DNA of 64,000 nt from Sutcliffiella cohnii (GCF_002250055.1 NZ_CP018866.1:1542501-1606500); one strand, 5' to 3'; positions 24,996-34,545 are shown, counted from the stretch's first letter. Notes: generated from the sequence alone by a model not told the origin. Program-made: numbers and translations.

Positions 24996-27557
24996 ATGAG
25001 AGTAAAAAGGTATAGTTTGACGGCAATAATTTTAACATTTCTTCTCGTATTTACTAGTATGCCAGTATCCGCATTAACAGGGACAGTTAATTCGTTGACT
25101 AATAAGTTAGCTTCCGCGTTTAGTGATTTACCATTAAACACGCAAGTCGAAACGGTGGTAGATCCTCTGCTGACAAAGGCGTTAAAATCGGCAAGCGAAG
25201 TGGAGGTTATTGTGACGTTTTGGGGAGACGAAGCACCAACAGCGCGCCATAATGAATTGTTAGGCAAGCTTGGGATTAAGAAAGGTGTTTCGTTTCAATC
25301 TCTACCAATTGCAGGGGTTATTGCAACTCCCACACAAGTGTCGGAATTAGCTGCTCTACCTCAAGTTCGTTCGCTCTATTTCAACGAGAAACTAGAATAT
25401 GAAAACTATGATGCAACAAATCTAACAGGTGCACGCAAAGTGCAAACAGAGGATGCGTTTAGAAAAGCAAACGGAGGCATGCCTGTTTCAGGTAAAGGTG
25501 TAACCGTTTTAGTTAATGATAGTGGTATTGATGGAACGCACAAAGACTTAGAATATGGAAGAAAAACTATTCAAAATGTTTTAGGGACTACGAACCTTAA
25601 TGCACAGACCAGTCTACTACCAATTACGTATACGGAAAATGTGCCAAACACAGATACTGCATCTCACGGTACACATGTTGCAGGTACGGTTGCAGGAAAC
25701 GGTGTAATGTCTAGCGGCAAGCATGCTGGTGTTGCACCAGGAGCTAGTTTAGTAGGATATGGATCTGGAGCTGGAATATTTATTTTGGATACGTTAGGTG
25801 GATTTGATTATGCGTTAACACACCAGTATGAATATGATATTCGAGTTATCACGAACTCCTTCGGTAGTACGGGTGATGTTGGTTCTGATTTTGATCCAAG
25901 CCATCCTACAAACGTTGCTACAAAGAAATTATATGATCGAGGAATTGTCGTCGTATTTTCCGCAGGTAACTCTGGTCCAGCTGAAAGTACTATCACCGGT
26001 AACTTTAAAAAAGCTCCTTGGGTCATTACAGTCGCTGCTGGCGATAAAGCTGGAAATCTAGCTAGCTTCTCTTCTCGTGGTGTAGAAGGAAAAGGTGGAA
26101 CGGTTGTAGTAGATGGACAAGAATTTACTTGGGAAGATCGCCCGACAGTTACGGCTCCAGGGGTAGATATTATTTCTACACGTGCAGTAGATGCATTAAC
26201 TCCGTTAGGTGCCCAAAAAGATGCAGAATTAATTGAAACAGCTCATTTACCATACTATACTACGGCTAGTGGTACATCGATGGCTGCTCCGCATGTAGCT
26301 GGAATTGTTGCGCTAATGCTAGATGCAAACCCTAATTTAAGTCCAGATGAAGTGAAAGCAATTCTACAGCAAACAGCAACAAATATTCCTGGGAAAGCTT
26401 CGTGGGAAGTAGGAGCTGGATATGTGAATGCTTTTGCAGCGGTCGATGTAGCATTTAACGGTCGTGAATACGGTAAAACGTTAAATGTTAATCAAACGTT
26501 CAACAGTAGCATAGATTTAGATGTGAAGAGACAGGATATTTCGATTCCGTACGACCCAGCAACAAATGGGAGTATACCATTTGAAGTGAAGGAAGGCTTA
26601 ACGGAAATCGGTGTAACCGTTTATGGTCAAGGCTTTGCTGGAAGTGGTAACCCAATTAACTTAGTATTAATTGACCCAACTGGGAAAGAGTATAGCTCTG
26701 GTATTTCCTTACTTTTTGCACTTTATTACGATAGAACGGTCATTGTCCCATCCCCGGTAGCTGGAACATGGACGATTGAAATACGTGGATTACGTGGTGA
26801 TACGGTAAATCCAATCGGAATAGCGTTACCTGAAACGGTCAATGGCGTAGTCACGACAAGAGAGTCCAAAGGTTACACAGGCTTAAACGATATTGCTGGC
26901 CACCGCTACCAAGACTCTATTATTATGGCCGTTCATAATAGACTAGTAGACGGGAACAAAGATGGGAACTATCAACCAGATGCAGCAGTATCACGTGGAG
27001 AGCTTGCAAAATTATTAGTAATGGGTATGGGGATTCGTCAAAGTTTACCAGTGGACGGTTCTCAATCGTTCCAAGATTTAAAAAATTCGGCGCTGCTTTC
27101 CTTTGCGGAATCTGTATCTGCTAGAGGGGGAGCATTAAAAGACCCCTCTATCCAACAACAACCTGTTATGTTAACGGATGGATCTAAGTTCTCTGCGAAC
27201 AAGGAAGTAACAAGAGAAGAAGTTGCATATTCTTTAGTCCAAAGCTTAGGATTAGAAAACGAAGCGAATGCTAGAAGTGTAAAATTAGAATCAGAGCCGT
27301 TCGTTGTATACTATGGCGATCAAAAAATTGTTATTGAAGATAGTGCATCTTTCACACCAAATTTAAGAGGATACGTGCAACTTGCATTCGAACTAAACAT
27401 CCTTTCGGCAGAAGATTATTTTGCCGACAATATGGAATATAAGTTAAAAGACGGAGAAGTAAACTTTTATGCGAAATTCGAGCCTGCAAAAGCCGTCACC
27501 CGCGCTGAGTACGCAGCATTTGCGAATAGAACATACAACGTATATATAAGCAACTAA
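24996..27557 (+). CDS. Secreted S8-family serine peptidase with C-terminal S-layer-homology-like repeats
   Basis: This 853-residue protein has a signal peptide (residues 1-26, ending SVSALTG-like) and a propeptide-like part to about residue 140. The subtilase domain carries Asp175 (NDSGIDGTH), His224 (SHGTHVAG) and Ser428 (SGTSMAAPHVAG), and the oxyanion Asn is in FSAGNSGP. A beta-rich P-like domain follows (about 490-620). From residue 630 come units such as IAGHRYQDSIIMAVHNRLVDGNKDG with PDAAVSRGELAKLL, typical of SLH modules that bind wall polymers. It is probably exported and held on the cell wall. AAGGGGGAAAGG precedes the ATG. Confidence 0.9.
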   Translation: MRVKRYSLTAIILTFLLVFTSMPVSALTGTVNSLTNKLASAFSDLPLNTQVETVVDPLLTKALKSASEVEVIVTFWGDEAPTARHNELLGKLGIKKGVSFQSLPIAGVIATPTQVSELAALPQVRSLYFNEKLEYENYDATNLTGARKVQTEDAFRKANGGMPVSGKGVTVLVNDSGIDGTHKDLEYGRKTIQNVLGTTNLNAQTSLLPITYTENVPNTDTASHGTHVAGTVAGNGVMSSGKHAGVAPGASLVGYGSGAGIFILDTLGGFDYALTHQYEYDIRVITNSFGSTGDVGSDFDPSHPTNVATKKLYDRGIVVVFSAGNSGPAESTITGNFKKAPWVITVAAGDKAGNLASFSSRGVEGKGGTVVVDGQEFTWEDRPTVTAPGVDIISTRAVDALTPLGAQKDAELIETAHLPYYTTASGTSMAAPHVAGIVALMLDANPNLSPDEVKAILQQTATNIPGKASWEVGAGYVNAFAAVDVAFNGREYGKTLNVNQTFNSSIDLDVKRQDISIPYDPATNGSIPFEVKEGLTEIGVTVYGQGFAGSGNPINLVLIDPTGKEYSSGISLLFALYYDRTVIVPSPVAGTWTIEIRGLRGDTVNPIGIALPETVNGVVTTRESKGYTGLNDIAGHRYQDSIIMAVHNRLVDGNKDGNYQPDAAVSRGELAKLLVMGMGIRQSLPVDGSQSFQDLKNSALLSFAESVSARGGALKDPSIQQQPVMLTDGSKFSANKEVTREEVAYSLVQSLGLENEANARSVKLESEPFVVYYGDQKIVIEDSASFTPNLRGYVQLAFELNILSAEDYFADNMEYKLKDGEVNFYAKFEPAKAVTRAEYAAFANRTYNVYISN

Positions 27558-27589
27558 TGTGGACGGATGGGTGGATGCCGAGTCGAGTA

Positions 27590-27745
27590 TGGTAATTACC
27601 AAGATGGCATAGATAGGGGGTTACCCTTATAAAAGCCTCCGCTTGAAGAAAACTGGCCAAATAGTGTTCCAGCACTGTTTGGTCTTTTTTGCTTTATGTA
27701 GTACTAAGATTAATATAAACAAACTACATAGAGTTGAAAAGATTT
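27590..27745. other. Remnant of the toxin / antisense locus (copy D)
   Basis: GGGTTA..AAAAGCC..CTTGAAG and the CCAAATAGTGTTCC..GTTTGG hairpin with TTTTTT (27656-27690) match the 3' half of toxin copy C. The antisense promoter is kept: TTTTCA (27735-27740), 17 bases, TATATT (27712-27717) on the minus strand. The toxin gene and its SOS promoter are absent. It also serves as terminator of the subtilase gene. Confidence 0.6.
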
Positions 27746-27807
27746 ACATTTTTGGGTCCAAACACCGGTAGCTGGAACTATGATTATGGTACAATTGTTG
27801 GACTGAT

Positions 27808-27915
27808 GTTCAGTTGGCGTAAAAGCGAGTTCAGTTGGCCGAAAAAGTGACAGTGTTGGCGTAAAAGCGAGTTCAGTTGGCCGAAAAAGCGGCTCGGTTG
27901 GGCAAAAAACAAGAG
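27808..27915. repeat. Array of about 21-bp units (GTTCAGTTGGC type)
   Basis: Five units follow GTTCAGTTGGC(C/G)(G/T)AAAAGCGA, each 20-22 bases, in an intergenic gap. The period and the GTTC..AAAA layout match the GATAAATAAA arrays elsewhere in the window, though the middle bases differ. The flanking bases to 27950 hold nothing else. Confidence 0.7.
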
Positions 27916-27953
27916 AGGTTAGCCCGAGAAGTAAACTTTCATAAAAAAATTAG

Positions 27954-27981
27954 GGCGACCTCAACCTGCATCGCCTTTTTT
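27954..27981 (+). terminator. Short GC-stem terminator
   Basis: GGCGA and TCGCC pair around a 12-base loop and are followed by TTTTTTAT. It separates the repeat array from the ECF promoter. Confidence 0.55.
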
Positions 27982-28009
27982 ATATGAAAATAAAAAGTTT
28001 ACAAAAAGT

Positions 28010-28035
28010 TGTAACCGATTCCCTACTCATACGAC
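28010..28035 (+). promoter_or_regulatory. Probable ECF promoter of the second sigma operon
   Basis: TGTAAC, 16 bases, CGAC matches the ECF -35/-10 layout, 37 bases before the start codon, and suggests autoregulation. It resembles the promoter of the first ECF operon (13551-13577). Confidence 0.6.
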
Positions 28036-28071
28036 TATAAATTACTACAAATATAGAAGGAGGGAAAATGA

Positions 28072-28614
28072 TTGAATGAAAAACAAAAAGAATCCTTCAT
28101 TAGAGACGTTTATCATCCATACCACCAAGATGTATACCATTACTGTCTTTATTTTGTAAACAATGTGGAAGATGCTCAAGATTTAACGCAAGATATTTTT
28201 GTGAAGGCGTTGAAAAGTATAAGTACCTTCAAAGGTGATTCCAGTGTTCGAACGTGGATTATGTCTATAGCAAAAAATACTACGGTTGATTTTTACCGAA
28301 AGAAAAAAATACGTCGGCTTCTTCCATTTAAATGGACAAACGAGAAATCTACATTTGTGCCTTCACCTGAATTTAATGTAGAAAGAAACGTAGATTGGAA
28401 GGTAATCCAAGAGGCATTAAACTCTCTGAAAAACGATTATCGACAAGTTATTATTCTTAGAGGATTGAAAGAATTCTCGACTAAAGAAACAGCCGAAATA
28501 CTAGGGTGGAGTGAATCGAAAGTAAAGGTGAATTATCATCGAGCATTGAAAAAAATAAGCAGCTACATTTCTACTGATGAGGAAGGAGTAGTGATGTATG
28601 ATAAATCGAAATAA
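28072..28614 (+). CDS. ECF (sigma-70 family) RNA polymerase sigma factor
   Basis: This 180-residue protein has region 2 (YHYCLYFVNNVEDAQDLTQDIFVKALKSI, then VRTWIMSIAKNTTVDFYRKKK) and region 4 (VIILRGLKEFSTKETAEILGWSESKVKVNYHRALKK). The start is TTG at 28072, seven bases after GAAGGAGGG; the nearer ATG leads straight to a stop. The next gene overlaps by 17 bases and should encode its anti-sigma factor. This pair stands just before an ABC exporter, so envelope or antimicrobial-peptide stress is a fair guess for its signal. Confidence 0.9.
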   Translation: MNEKQKESFIRDVYHPYHQDVYHYCLYFVNNVEDAQDLTQDIFVKALKSISTFKGDSSVRTWIMSIAKNTTVDFYRKKKIRRLLPFKWTNEKSTFVPSPEFNVERNVDWKVIQEALNSLKNDYRQVIILRGLKEFSTKETAEILGWSESKVKVNYHRALKKISSYISTDEEGVVMYDKSK

Positions 28615-29275
28615 AAGAGATGTTCTTACTCCTTTAAAGAAAAGACCAGACTTAAATATGGATGATCAAACGACAGCGAAAATAGAAAATGTTTTAAGAA
28701 ACACGGATGTGAAAAGCAAAAATGTTTTGTTTAGATTGCCAAAAACAGTACTTTTTGTCCCACCTATTTTAATAGCCTTGTTCCTGTTACTTAATAGTAT
28801 TTTTTCTACTGAAAACCATTCAGCTATTTCTGGAGAAAATGCAAGTGAGACGTTGCAAACACCGTTCTATTTTGGGAACTTTTTGTATATCTTTGGACTT
28901 ATTTTATTTATGGTTGGGATTGGCTTTATCGGTGCTGGACTATTTTTTCTTTTTGTAAAAATGGAAAGAAAGCAAGGAGTGGTATCATTACTAATCGGAT
29001 TAAGTATCGTCATAGGTGCTATGATGCTATACGAAAACCGCCCTTCCTACAAAGGGGAAGCACTTATCGTGGTGGAAAACGTTTCCGTATACGAGCATAT
29101 GGGGCTAAACAGATGTACGGTAACTGCGGAAGAGACAGGAATAGAATATCATTTTGATAGTGAGTTCGAAAATACAGCAAACGATTTTTGTAATGCGTTT
29201 GAAATCGGTCAGGAATACAAAATTCAATATGAGATGGTAAAGGCTGAGTATAAACTGATTGGGAAACTAGATTAG
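28598..29275 (+). CDS. Probable membrane anti-sigma factor
   Basis: This 225-residue protein has a polar N-terminus of about 48 residues, a helix near 50-67, two more helices near 90-140, and a C-terminal outer or cytoplasmic domain with two Cys (NRCTVTAEE, NDFCNAFEIG). The gene overlaps the sigma gene by 17 bases, just as in the first ECF operon. No zinc-finger anti-sigma HxxxCxxC motif is seen. The assignment rests on position and topology. Confidence 0.6.
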   Translation: MINRNKRDVLTPLKKRPDLNMDDQTTAKIENVLRNTDVKSKNVLFRLPKTVLFVPPILIALFLLLNSIFSTENHSAISGENASETLQTPFYFGNFLYIFGLILFMVGIGFIGAGLFFLFVKMERKQGVVSLLIGLSIVIGAMMLYENRPSYKGEALIVVENVSVYEHMGLNRCTVTAEETGIEYHFDSEFENTANDFCNAFEIGQEYKIQYEMVKAEYKLIGKLD

Positions 29276-29317
29276 TGAAGATTACATCGATTTGAAGGTA
29301 TCATGGAAGGAATTTCA

Positions 29318-29350
29318 ACAGGCAGAGACTTACCTCCGCCTGTTTTTTTG
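29318..29350 (+). terminator. Intrinsic terminator
   Basis: ACAGGC..GCCTGT around a loop, followed by TTTTTTTG. It ends the sigma/anti-sigma operon. Confidence 0.8.
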
Positions 29351-29526
29351 TGGGCAAAGGTCCCTTGTTCGTATGCTGGCGTACTTGATAAATTTTTCAA
29401 ATATTTAAAAAAATAGTGATGTGATTCATAAAATTAAGTATAATTAACAACGGATGGGAAAATTATACTGCTTTCCTTCATATATATTTAATAGTTTTTA
29501 AGCTTGTCCAAAAAGGAGGATTTACC

Positions 29527-32073
29527 TTGCTCCACTATTTAAAAGCCTCATTCTATGAGAGATGGAAAATGTTTGTTGTAGTTATTCTTATTTTATTATT
29601 AATAGGAACTGGATTTATCGGGTCGCTTGCCGTAACGGATCGGATGAACTTGCAAGCACGAACCGATTTAGAAGCAAATTGGAGATACCACTATGACATT
29701 CTAGTTCTCCCTGAGGAAGTAAAAGGTAACAATGTTCTAGGAGATGGATGGGTGCCACCTCAGTCCAGTATAGCTGGGTACGGGGGAATCACCATAGAAG
29801 ATTTAGAGATCATTAGACAAATTCCAGGAGTGAAGATTGCGGCCCCAATTGCAAAAGTTGGTTACCATCAAGGTGATTATCTTAATGTAGTTGCTAAGGA
29901 TGCCGAACCTGGTGAATTTTATGAGGTAAATGTTCAAAAAATGGCTAATGACGGAATTAACGACTATATCATTCAGGACTCACATTATATAACTAACTAC
30001 TATTCTCCAGAGTTTGAAGAATCTCTTCTCTATCAAAAATTTAATCAGGAGAGGAATTTACCAGAATGGTACCAGATTCGAATACCTCCGACAGAACTGC
30101 TTCGTTATCCAAATGAGCTACTAGTTGTAGCCATTGATCCTGAAGCTGAAGAGCAATTATTTTCCTTTCATGATAGTACTGAGGAAGGTTTAAGTGTCTT
30201 AAAGAGTGTTAACAACAGTGGTATTATGCCCGAGGTTTCCTTTCTTGCCTTGAATAGCCAATTGTATGATTATCGCGAGTCTATTTCCATTAAGCGATTT
30301 GAAACACCAGATGAAGTAACGGAAGCCGACCTCCAGAACGGTGTAGATGCTTACTTGCAATCACTTCCGCAAACAGAAATTGTTTCCCTTGAATTAGAGA
30401 CACTATCCCCAGAGTGGCGCAATGTTAACGGGGTGTTACATGTCAGTAAAGATGAAATTACAAAGGAGCTTTATTCATATGGCGCAACATTATCAAGCTT
30501 CTATAAATATGGGCAACTCTCCTATGAAATAATTACGCAAGAAGAAAACAGTATACCGACTGTTTTTGCTAAACAATTTAATCCTCCCTCGATAGCAGAA
30601 TTCTCAATCGACTTTCCTAGTTATCGTCAAAAATATGGAGAGGATCATGATAGCTTAGTTGCTGCTAATATTGTAGGTTTTTATGATGCTACAAAAGTTC
30701 AATCTAATTTTAATCCTGTCTGGAAGGAAGGAGAACCGTTAGATATTTATACGCCTCATCATAGTGTAGCTTTTATGGACGGGGCAGGGGAGTCGCTAAA
30801 TCCGACGCAACTTAAGCCACTTCCTTTAAAATATGCTTACTATACAGGAGCACCCGATTTACTAACTTCTTTAAGTGCATTAAGGCTCTATTATAAAGAT
30901 GATCCCCCATTGTCATCTATTCGTGTATTGGTGGATGGCGTCGAGAAACGTACTGAGGAAAGTCAAAGGATCATTGAACAAGTTGCTACCGAAATTATCG
31001 ATAAAACAGGTCACCATGTTGAAATAATGCTTGGGTCTGTTGGTGAAAAAATTCATGTGCATTTGGAAGGAACAGGTGCAAATGAAGTTGGGGTAGTAGA
31101 GGAAGTTTGGCAGAGACAAGGAGTAAGCTGGAGCATCGAGCAACGGTTAGATGAAGCGAATAAATGGCTCTTTCTTTATTTGTTTTTAATTGGCTTCGTC
31201 TTTATTTACACGGTTATCACTCATAGTTTGTTAAAGCGTTCAGTTGAATTTTCAATACTACGTTCGTTCGGATGGTCAAGAAAAAGAATCCTTTTACTTT
31301 TATGTCTTGAAATAACAATTCTTGCAACGGTTTCAACTAGTTTTATGTTTTTAGTGAATCTTTATATGGACATTCTATCTACGCAATTTTTCTTTCTGAT
31401 TTGGATTGCTTTTTTCCTTATGATTGGGCTCGGCTATTGGTCTGGGAGTAGTAAATCTATAAAAAACTCACCACGTTATGGATTAGCTGGAGAAGTAATG
31501 AGTCAGAAATCACGTTCATTGTTACCGATTAGAGGCTTAGGTTCATACGTTTTGCACCAAATGGTAAGAAAGCCACTGCGGTTCGGCCTTCTAGTAGGTA
31601 CAATTGGACTTACTTTATATGTTGGCGTTTTATATTTGGCAGCCCAAAGTAGTATGGAACAATTTTTATTTTTAAGTGTGTTAGGAGAAGCAATTAATCT
31701 TCATATGGCACCTTATCAAAAGCTATTTCTTATCGGTGGTCTCATCTTGACAATTTTATGTGTGTTCTTCCTTTTATTTTTGAATGTGACAGATCGGAAA
31801 AAAGAACTATTAATTATGCGTTCAATCGGATGGTCTTTAACTCGAATTCAGCTATTTTTATGCTTGGAAGTTGCACTCATTGGATTAATAGGTTCTCTTC
31901 TAGGTGTTGGGGGTGCGGTAGTGACCATTGTAGCTTTTACAACTATGTCTGTTCCTGTCTCGATAGCGCTTTACGCAAGTTTTGTTACACTGTTTTTACT
32001 ACTATTTTCCATCATCATCCTTACAGGGACAATATCATTGAGAGGGATGGTGCGCGACCAACATGCAGCATAA
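29527..32073 (+). CDS. FtsX/MacB-type ABC transporter permease
   Basis: This 848-residue protein has an N-terminal helix (residues 12-36), a large outer domain to about residue 540, three helices, and a second FtsX-like block near the C-terminus (three helices with VTDRKKELLIMRSIGWSLTRIQLFL). The same motif earlier, SLLKRSVEFSILRSFGWSRKRI, marks two FtsX cores. Such permeases move lipoproteins, peptides or antibiotics, or signal across the membrane. The start is TTG after AAAGGAGG. The ATPase gene follows at 15 bases. A piece of this gene is repeated at 35425-35718. Confidence 0.85.
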   Translation: MLHYLKASFYERWKMFVVVILILLLIGTGFIGSLAVTDRMNLQARTDLEANWRYHYDILVLPEEVKGNNVLGDGWVPPQSSIAGYGGITIEDLEIIRQIPGVKIAAPIAKVGYHQGDYLNVVAKDAEPGEFYEVNVQKMANDGINDYIIQDSHYITNYYSPEFEESLLYQKFNQERNLPEWYQIRIPPTELLRYPNELLVVAIDPEAEEQLFSFHDSTEEGLSVLKSVNNSGIMPEVSFLALNSQLYDYRESISIKRFETPDEVTEADLQNGVDAYLQSLPQTEIVSLELETLSPEWRNVNGVLHVSKDEITKELYSYGATLSSFYKYGQLSYEIITQEENSIPTVFAKQFNPPSIAEFSIDFPSYRQKYGEDHDSLVAANIVGFYDATKVQSNFNPVWKEGEPLDIYTPHHSVAFMDGAGESLNPTQLKPLPLKYAYYTGAPDLLTSLSALRLYYKDDPPLSSIRVLVDGVEKRTEESQRIIEQVATEIIDKTGHHVEIMLGSVGEKIHVHLEGTGANEVGVVEEVWQRQGVSWSIEQRLDEANKWLFLYLFLIGFVFIYTVITHSLLKRSVEFSILRSFGWSRKRILLLLCLEITILATVSTSFMFLVNLYMDILSTQFFFLIWIAFFLMIGLGYWSGSSKSIKNSPRYGLAGEVMSQKSRSLLPIRGLGSYVLHQMVRKPLRFGLLVGTIGLTLYVGVLYLAAQSSMEQFLFLSVLGEAINLHMAPYQKLFLIGGLILTILCVFFLLFLNVTDRKKELLIMRSIGWSLTRIQLFLCLEVALIGLIGSLLGVGGAVVTIVAFTTMSVPVSIALYASFVTLFLLLFSIIILTGTISLRGMVRDQHAA

Positions 32074-32088
32074 AAGGGAGGGAATGAA

Positions 32089-32772
32089 GTGATCAGAATC
32101 GAAAACGTTTGTAAGGCGTATGGTAACGGTGAGGAAAAATTAGAAGTTTTAAAAGATATATCATTAACGGTGGAGGCAGGTGAGTTTATTACGATAATAG
32201 GTCCATCTGGTTCAGGAAAATCAACATTGCTCCATACAGTTGGGGGATTAGAGGAGATTAGCAGTGGTCAAATCTTCCTTGATAACGAGCCAATTCATCA
32301 ATTAAAAGATTCCCAGTTAGCAAAAATTAGACTAGAAAAAGTCGGATTCATCTTTCAGCAGTTTCAGCTTTTATCTTCTGCCACCGCGTTAGAAAATGTC
32401 ATGATGCCTTTGTTAAACTTCTTTGGTAAAAGGGATACTAGAAAAAAAGCAGAAGAAGCATTAACTAGAGTAGGTTTGTCTCACCGGATGAACCATTTAC
32501 CTAGTAAACTATCTGGTGGGGAGCAACAACGAGTCGCGATTGCGAGAGCGCTCGTCACAAACCCTAAACTTATTTTAGCAGATGAGCCAACTGGAAACTT
32601 AGATTCAACCAATGGGGAGAATATTATTTCGTTACTTGAGAGGATTCACCAAGAAGACGGTGTTACCATCGTCTTAATTACCCATGATAAAGAAATTGCC
32701 TACAGAGCAGATCGAGTAATCCATTTCCTTGATGGAAGAATAGTAAGGGAAGAAGTGTTGAAAGTAAGATAG
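32089..32772 (+). CDS. ABC transporter ATP-binding protein (LolD/MacB type)
   Basis: This 227-residue ATPase has Walker A GPSGSGKS (about residues 39-46), the signature [15 protein letters not shown], Walker [14 protein letters not shown] and the switch His in LITHD. It pairs with the permease before it. The start is GTG after GGGAGGGAATGAA. Confidence 0.95.
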   Translation: MIRIENVCKAYGNGEEKLEVLKDISLTVEAGEFITIIGPSGSGKSTLLHTVGGLEEISSGQIFLDNEPIHQLKDSQLAKIRLEKVGFIFQQFQLLSSATALENVMMPLLNFFGKRDTRKKAEEALTRVGLSHRMNHLPSKLSGGEQQRVAIARALVTNPKLILADEPTGNLDSTNGENIISLLERIHQEDGVTIVLITHDKEIAYRADRVIHFLDGRIVREEVLKVR

Positions 32773-32845
32773 AAAAAGGTTCCGTTGTCCATTGTTTTTA
32801 GTGATATGGAACGGATTGTATAGTTGAAACTATTAAATTGCACTG

Positions 32846-33646
32846 GTGGGTTGTATTATTAGAAACCTAATAGTTGTTTTCATTTTATTTATCACAATTT
32901 TAATTAGTAGAACTTATTTTCCACAGTTCATTTGGATTTTCATCATTGTGGAGATTTTCCTAGTTAGTTTTATCATTACTTCTCTCCTGAAAAAGGTGAG
33001 CAACAACCGCCATTCAGAACAAGGTTTCATTGAAAGACTGAGTGAAGAAATAAGCACCAAGCTTGGAAACCAATTTTTATCTAATGTTGTGCGTCAGGAG
33101 CTGTATGTTCTTTATTTCTCTTTATTTGTATGGTTTCAAAAGGGAAAAAAGCAGTCTTCTGCACAGTATACGTATCATATATCATCACAAATTAAAACGA
33201 TTGTCATCGTATTCGGTATTCTCATTTTTGGAGAAGGAATGTTATTTCATTTTTTGTTACAAAAATGGAGTGAAGTCGCTGCTTGGATTCTCACTGCATT
33301 AAATATTTATGGATTATTGTATTTAGTAGGTTTATATAATTCTGTAAAACATATGCCACACGAAATGAGTAACGGCCGACTCATTATTCGTTTAGGTTTT
33401 CAGAGTTCTATAGATTTCGACTTAACGAATATCGCGAAAATAAGTAAAGCGAAAGCATTGGATCTTGGCGAGAAAGTTCCGAGTGATATGTATTACTCAT
33501 TATTAAACATAGATTCTCCACAATACGAGATTATGTTACACGAACCAGTTGAAATGACCGGAATGTTTGGAAAGAAGAAGTTCATAAAAAGGATCGTATG
33601 CCGAATGGACGAACCGGAAAGATTTTTAGAGGACATAGAAAAGTGA
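32846..33646 (+). CDS. Membrane protein of unknown function
   Basis: This 266-residue protein has two helices at the N-terminus (residues 5-45), a soluble part, two helices at about 110-160, and a C-terminal basic and acidic domain ending MFGKKKFIKRIVCRMDEPERFLEDI. The last part resembles proteins often mislabelled 'beta-carotene 15,15'-monooxygenase' in Bacillus; I do not accept that name. The start at GTG 32846 has a weak ribosome site. It may be functionally tied to the ABC exporter. Confidence 0.6.
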   Translation: MGCIIRNLIVVFILFITILISRTYFPQFIWIFIIVEIFLVSFIITSLLKKVSNNRHSEQGFIERLSEEISTKLGNQFLSNVVRQELYVLYFSLFVWFQKGKKQSSAQYTYHISSQIKTIVIVFGILIFGEGMLFHFLLQKWSEVAAWILTALNIYGLLYLVGLYNSVKHMPHEMSNGRLIIRLGFQSSIDFDLTNIAKISKAKALDLGEKVPSDMYYSLLNIDSPQYEIMLHEPVEMTGMFGKKKFIKRIVCRMDEPERFLEDIEK

Positions 33647-33673
33647 TTTTTTTAATGGGAGGTGGAGAAGTAC

Positions 33674-34069
33674 GTGAAGAAATCTTATTTTATAATGATT
33701 TTGATGTTTATTATTGCTGGTTGCAGTCAAGAAACTAATGGTGCTTTTTATCCAGCTTCTATTCATGAAAAAGAAGTGGCTTCTATTGAAATTTTTGATG
33801 CCGATACAAATGAATTTTTAATTGAGTATTTTGAGGCACCGGAAAAGCAAGTAATAAGTCAGGCGATTGAAAGTGCAGAGCCATTCGATTATATAGGAGA
33901 TAACTTCGATTATAAGGTGGAAGTAAAGTACGGGGATAAAAGTACGGAAGATTATTGGTTTAACTTTAGCGAAAGTCTTTTTAAAATAGGAAATCAACAT
34001 TACAACATCGATGCCGACTATCAAAAAGATATTCAAAAAATTTTAAGTCGACTAGAAGGTGAAGATTAA
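33674..34069 (+). CDS. Small lipoprotein (duplication copy 1)
   Basis: This 131-residue protein has a lipobox IIAGCSQE (Cys about residue 17) and a compact, acidic C-terminal domain. The frame can begin upstream at 33662, but GGGAGG fits the GTG at 33674, which also matches the start of the sister gene at 40471. The two proteins are similar throughout, with more change at the N-terminus. Function unknown. Confidence 0.75.
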   Translation: MKKSYFIMILMFIIAGCSQETNGAFYPASIHEKEVASIEIFDADTNEFLIEYFEAPEKQVISQAIESAEPFDYIGDNFDYKVEVKYGDKSTEDYWFNFSESLFKIGNQHYNIDADYQKDIQKILSRLEGED

Positions 34070-34102
34070 ATGTTTGTTCACATGAAGAGAGGGGGATGAA
34101 CG

Positions 34103-34258
34103 GTGCATAACATTATTGACAATGAACGAGAAGGTCACGAATGGCTATTAGTACTAGTTGTTATAGCCTCATTTCTAACATTTAGGAAGATCAATAAAGT
34201 GGAAAAGTATAAGAGCAAACTTTATGGGAAGTTTAAATATTTTTCTCGCCATTTATAA
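34103..34258 (+). CDS. Small membrane protein (duplication copy 1)
   Basis: This 51-residue protein starts MHNIIDNEREGHEW, has one hydrophobic helix and then a basic tail ending FSRHL. The start is GTG with AGAGGGGGA upstream. The sister copy at 40897-41055 is nearly identical, which supports that it is a real gene rather than a chance frame. Confidence 0.7.
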   Translation: MHNIIDNEREGHEWLLVLVVIASFLTFRKINKVEKYKSKLYGKFKYFSRHL

Positions 34259-34273
34259 AATAGCGAGGATGGA

Positions 34274-34545
34274 GTTCGTTGATAAATAAACGGTGGTCGT
34301 TGATAAATAAAACGGGTTCGGTGATAAATAAACGTTGGTCGTTGATAAATAAACTGGGTTCGGTGATAAATAAAACGAGGTCAGTGATAAATAAATGGTC
34401 GTAGTTGTTAAATAAATTTTCAAAGTTGTTAAGTAAAATCTGAAAGTTGTTAAATAAATATTCAAAGCTGTTAAGTAAAATCTGAAAGCTGTTAAATAAA
34501 ATCTCAAACTTGTTAAATAAACTCAACACTATGTTAAATAAGAAG
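34274..34545. repeat. Array of about 21-bp units (GATAAATAAA and GTTAAATAAA types)
   Basis: About twelve units: first six of the type GTTCGGTGATAAATAAA plus a 3-5 base variable part, then six of the type GTTGTTAA(A/G)TAAA plus TTCAAA/TCTGAAA. The second half has an exact 21-base period and alternates AAA/AGT forms. It sits right after the small membrane gene and ends 255 bases before the acetyltransferase gene. The gap to 34799 holds only AT-rich promoter-like DNA. Confidence 0.85.

Noticed and set aside
32846..33646. Beta-carotene monooxygenase
   Set aside because: The name is common in automated annotation for similar proteins, but no His-rich catalytic motif is present; kept as an unknown membrane protein.
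34274..34545. CRISPR array
   Set aside because: Unit length is about 21 bases with only 3-5 variable bases; there are no 25-40 base spacers and no cas genes in the window.
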